A stretch of DNA of 64,000 nt from Amaricoccus sp003258405 (GTDB lineage: Bacteria; Pseudomonadota; Alphaproteobacteria; Rhodobacterales; Rhodobacteraceae): contig NZ_CP171225.1 in assembly GCF_043226085.1 (NCBI RefSeq), positions 2,232,001 to 2,296,000 of the forward strand, given 5' to 3'. This document shows positions 62,998 to 64,000 of the stretch, one piece after another. A model generated the notes under the pieces. The model was not told where the DNA came from. It searched no databases and worked only from the letters and a program-made list of their open reading frames with translations. A program made the position numbers and the translations under genes. Position 1 is the stretch's first letter; each line of letters begins with the position of its first letter.

Positions 62998-64000
62998 TGG
63001 TCGGGCTCTCGCTCTCGATCCCGGGGCTTCTCGATGCGGGCTTCCGCAACCCGCCCTCCTGCCTGATCGAGGCGGGGGTGGACCGCCGCGACATCGGCGC
63101 GGTCGCCCCGCTCGTCGCCAGCGTCGACATCCAGACGAGCCTCGAGGAGGCCGCCTCCGGCACCATCGTGATCGAGGACCGCCGGGGCAGCGACGGCAAG
63201 TGGGTCGCGGCCGACAGCGGGCTTTTCGGCCGCTGGACCCCGATCCGGGTCTCGGCCGATTTCGGCGCGCATCAGGACGTGATCCTCGCGGGCTACATCC
63301 TCAAGCTCACGCCCGAGTATCCCGGCAACGCGGCGGAAGCGAAGCTCACCCTGGAGGTGCAGGACGAAAGCGCGGCGCTCTCGCGCGAGCAGATGCGCCG
63401 GGTCTGGGGCGAGGACGCGCCGATGTCGGACCGCGCGATCCTCACCGAGCTCGCCTCCGCCGCGGGGCTCGATGTCGATCCGCTTTCGGGCGAGGGCCAG
63501 TCGAGCCGGGCGCTCTCGCAGGAGGGCACGCCGATCCAGTTCCTGCGCGAGCGGGCCAAGGCCAACGGCTACGAACTCATCTTCCACGACGGGACGATCT
63601 GGTTCGGACGGAAGCGGCTCGAAGCGGAGCCCCAGGCGCCGATCCTTGTCTATGCCGGGCGCGACACCAACTGCCGCAACTTCACACTCGGCGACAGCGC
63701 CGACACCCCCGACGCGGTGCGCGCCGACATGGCCCCGCGCGAAGAGGGCGCGACGCCCGAGGCGGTGACGCTCACGCCCGACGAGCCCGTGCTGGGGAGC
63801 AGCCCGGCGGGTGAGGAAGGCGCGGGGCTCGGAACGCCCTCGGTCTGGCGGGTGGGTGCGGAGGGCGACGAGACGCCGGAGGAACGCACGGCGCGGGCGC
63901 AGGCGCTGGTCAACGAACACGCCTTCAAGCTTCACGGCTCGGGCGAGCTCGATGGCGCGGTCTACGGCCACGTGCTCCGGCCCGGCACCCCGGTGACGAT
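62997..64000 (+). CDS. gpD/VgrG-like spike hub protein, 3' end outside window
   Basis: At least 334 residues, running off the right edge. The N-terminal part (DRRDIGAVAPLVASVDIQTSL onward) matches phage late control gene D and Afp8/VgrG N-terminal hub domains: S-D-R-A-I-L-T-E-L-A-S-A-A-G-L, TPIQFLRERAKANGYELIFH. The visible end (A-L-V-N-E-H-A-F-K-L-H-G-S-G-E-L-D-G) begins the middle beta domain. It forms the hub trimer under the tube and should carry the spike at its missing C-terminus. Confidence 0.9.
   Translation, partial: MVGLSLSIPGLLDAGFRNPPSCLIEAGVDRRDIGAVAPLVASVDIQTSLEEAASGTIVIEDRRGSDGKWVAADSGLFGRWTPIRVSADFGAHQDVILAGYILKLTPEYPGNAAEAKLTLEVQDESAALSREQMRRVWGEDAPMSDRAILTELASAAGLDVDPLSGEGQSSRALSQEGTPIQFLRERAKANGYELIFHDGTIWFGRKRLEAEPQAPILVYAGRDTNCRNFTLGDSADTPDAVRADMAPREEGATPEAVTLTPDEPVLGSSPAGEEGAGLGTPSVWRVGAEGDETPEERTARAQALVNEHAFKLHGSGELDGAVYGHVLRPGTPVT

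Noticed and set aside
53976..64000. Type VI secretion system
   Set aside because: There is no TssB/TssC pair, TssJLM membrane complex or ClpV. The ATPase and DUF4255 cap are of the eCIS type.
53976..64000. Prophage tail module
   Set aside because: No head, portal, terminase, lysis or integrase gene in the window, and DUF4255, CIS tube and the AAA+ ATPase are eCIS markers.

Overview
The window is high-GC (roughly two-thirds G+C by eye) bacterial chromosome and reads as an alphaproteobacterium of the Rhodobacteraceae or a near relative. The signs are a lipoyl domain fused to the front of PdhB, the purL-bolA-grxD order, a class I DhnA-type fructose-bisphosphate aldolase next to tkt and pgk, hflK-hflC-DUF2065, a double cold-shock-domain protein followed by DUF192, and dense ATGA/TGATG-coupled operons. 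No integrase, transposase, insertion sequence, rRNA or CRISPR array was seen. There is one tRNA, for proline.

Layout. 0-2 kb: purL tail, bolA, grxD, then zapA and a coiled-coil partner on the minus strand. 2-11 kb: central carbon metabolism (tkt, pgk, fba), ftsB and the pyruvate dehydrogenase operon pdhABC. 11-24.9 kb: hflKC, glutathione reductase, rpiA, a broken L-serine dehydratase, a HupE/UreJ protein, a SleB-like hydrolase, carB, a CPBP protease, cfa and aspS. 25-33.6 kb: a membrane-anchored pentapeptide-repeat protein, tRNA-Pro, DUF192/csp, an SDR, an SMR-like protein, a TetR repressor with an Old Yellow Enzyme, and a DEAD-box helicase.

33.8-40.6 kb is the most unusual part. A 1888-residue protein carries ten tandem von Hippel-Lindau (VHL) beta-domain-like repeats, then a beta/gamma-crystallin-like module and a long helical, partly hydrophobic C-terminal half. 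It is translationally coupled to a subtilisin-like S8 peptidase that has no signal peptide. 41-47.6 kb is a self-contained sugar-uptake operon (LacI repressor, ABC binding protein, two permeases, GH32/68-like glycosidase, ATPase) behind a strong promoter whose -10 lies inside a perfect 12-bp-arm operator. 47.6-53.8 kb is ordinary: pdxH, a membrane EEP-family protein, fabI, gpt, an AidB-like acyl-CoA dehydrogenase, a small lipoprotein and a P-loop protein.

54-64 kb is the left half of an extracellular contractile injection system (eCIS, the Afp/PVC/MAC type): a BTAD/SARP-type regulator, then sheath, inner tube, a gp26/51-like baseplate chaperone with two CxxC pairs, a highly charged repeat protein, DUF4255 cap, AAA+ ATPase, a 73-residue protein, CIS tube/adaptor, a LysM-like protein and a gpD/VgrG-like spike hub that runs off the right edge. 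Remaining baseplate, tape-measure, fibre and cargo genes should lie beyond base 64000. Whether the VHL-repeat/S8 pair 15 kb away is cargo of this machine or an independent system cannot be decided from the window, but they are the two linked accessory loci worth following.
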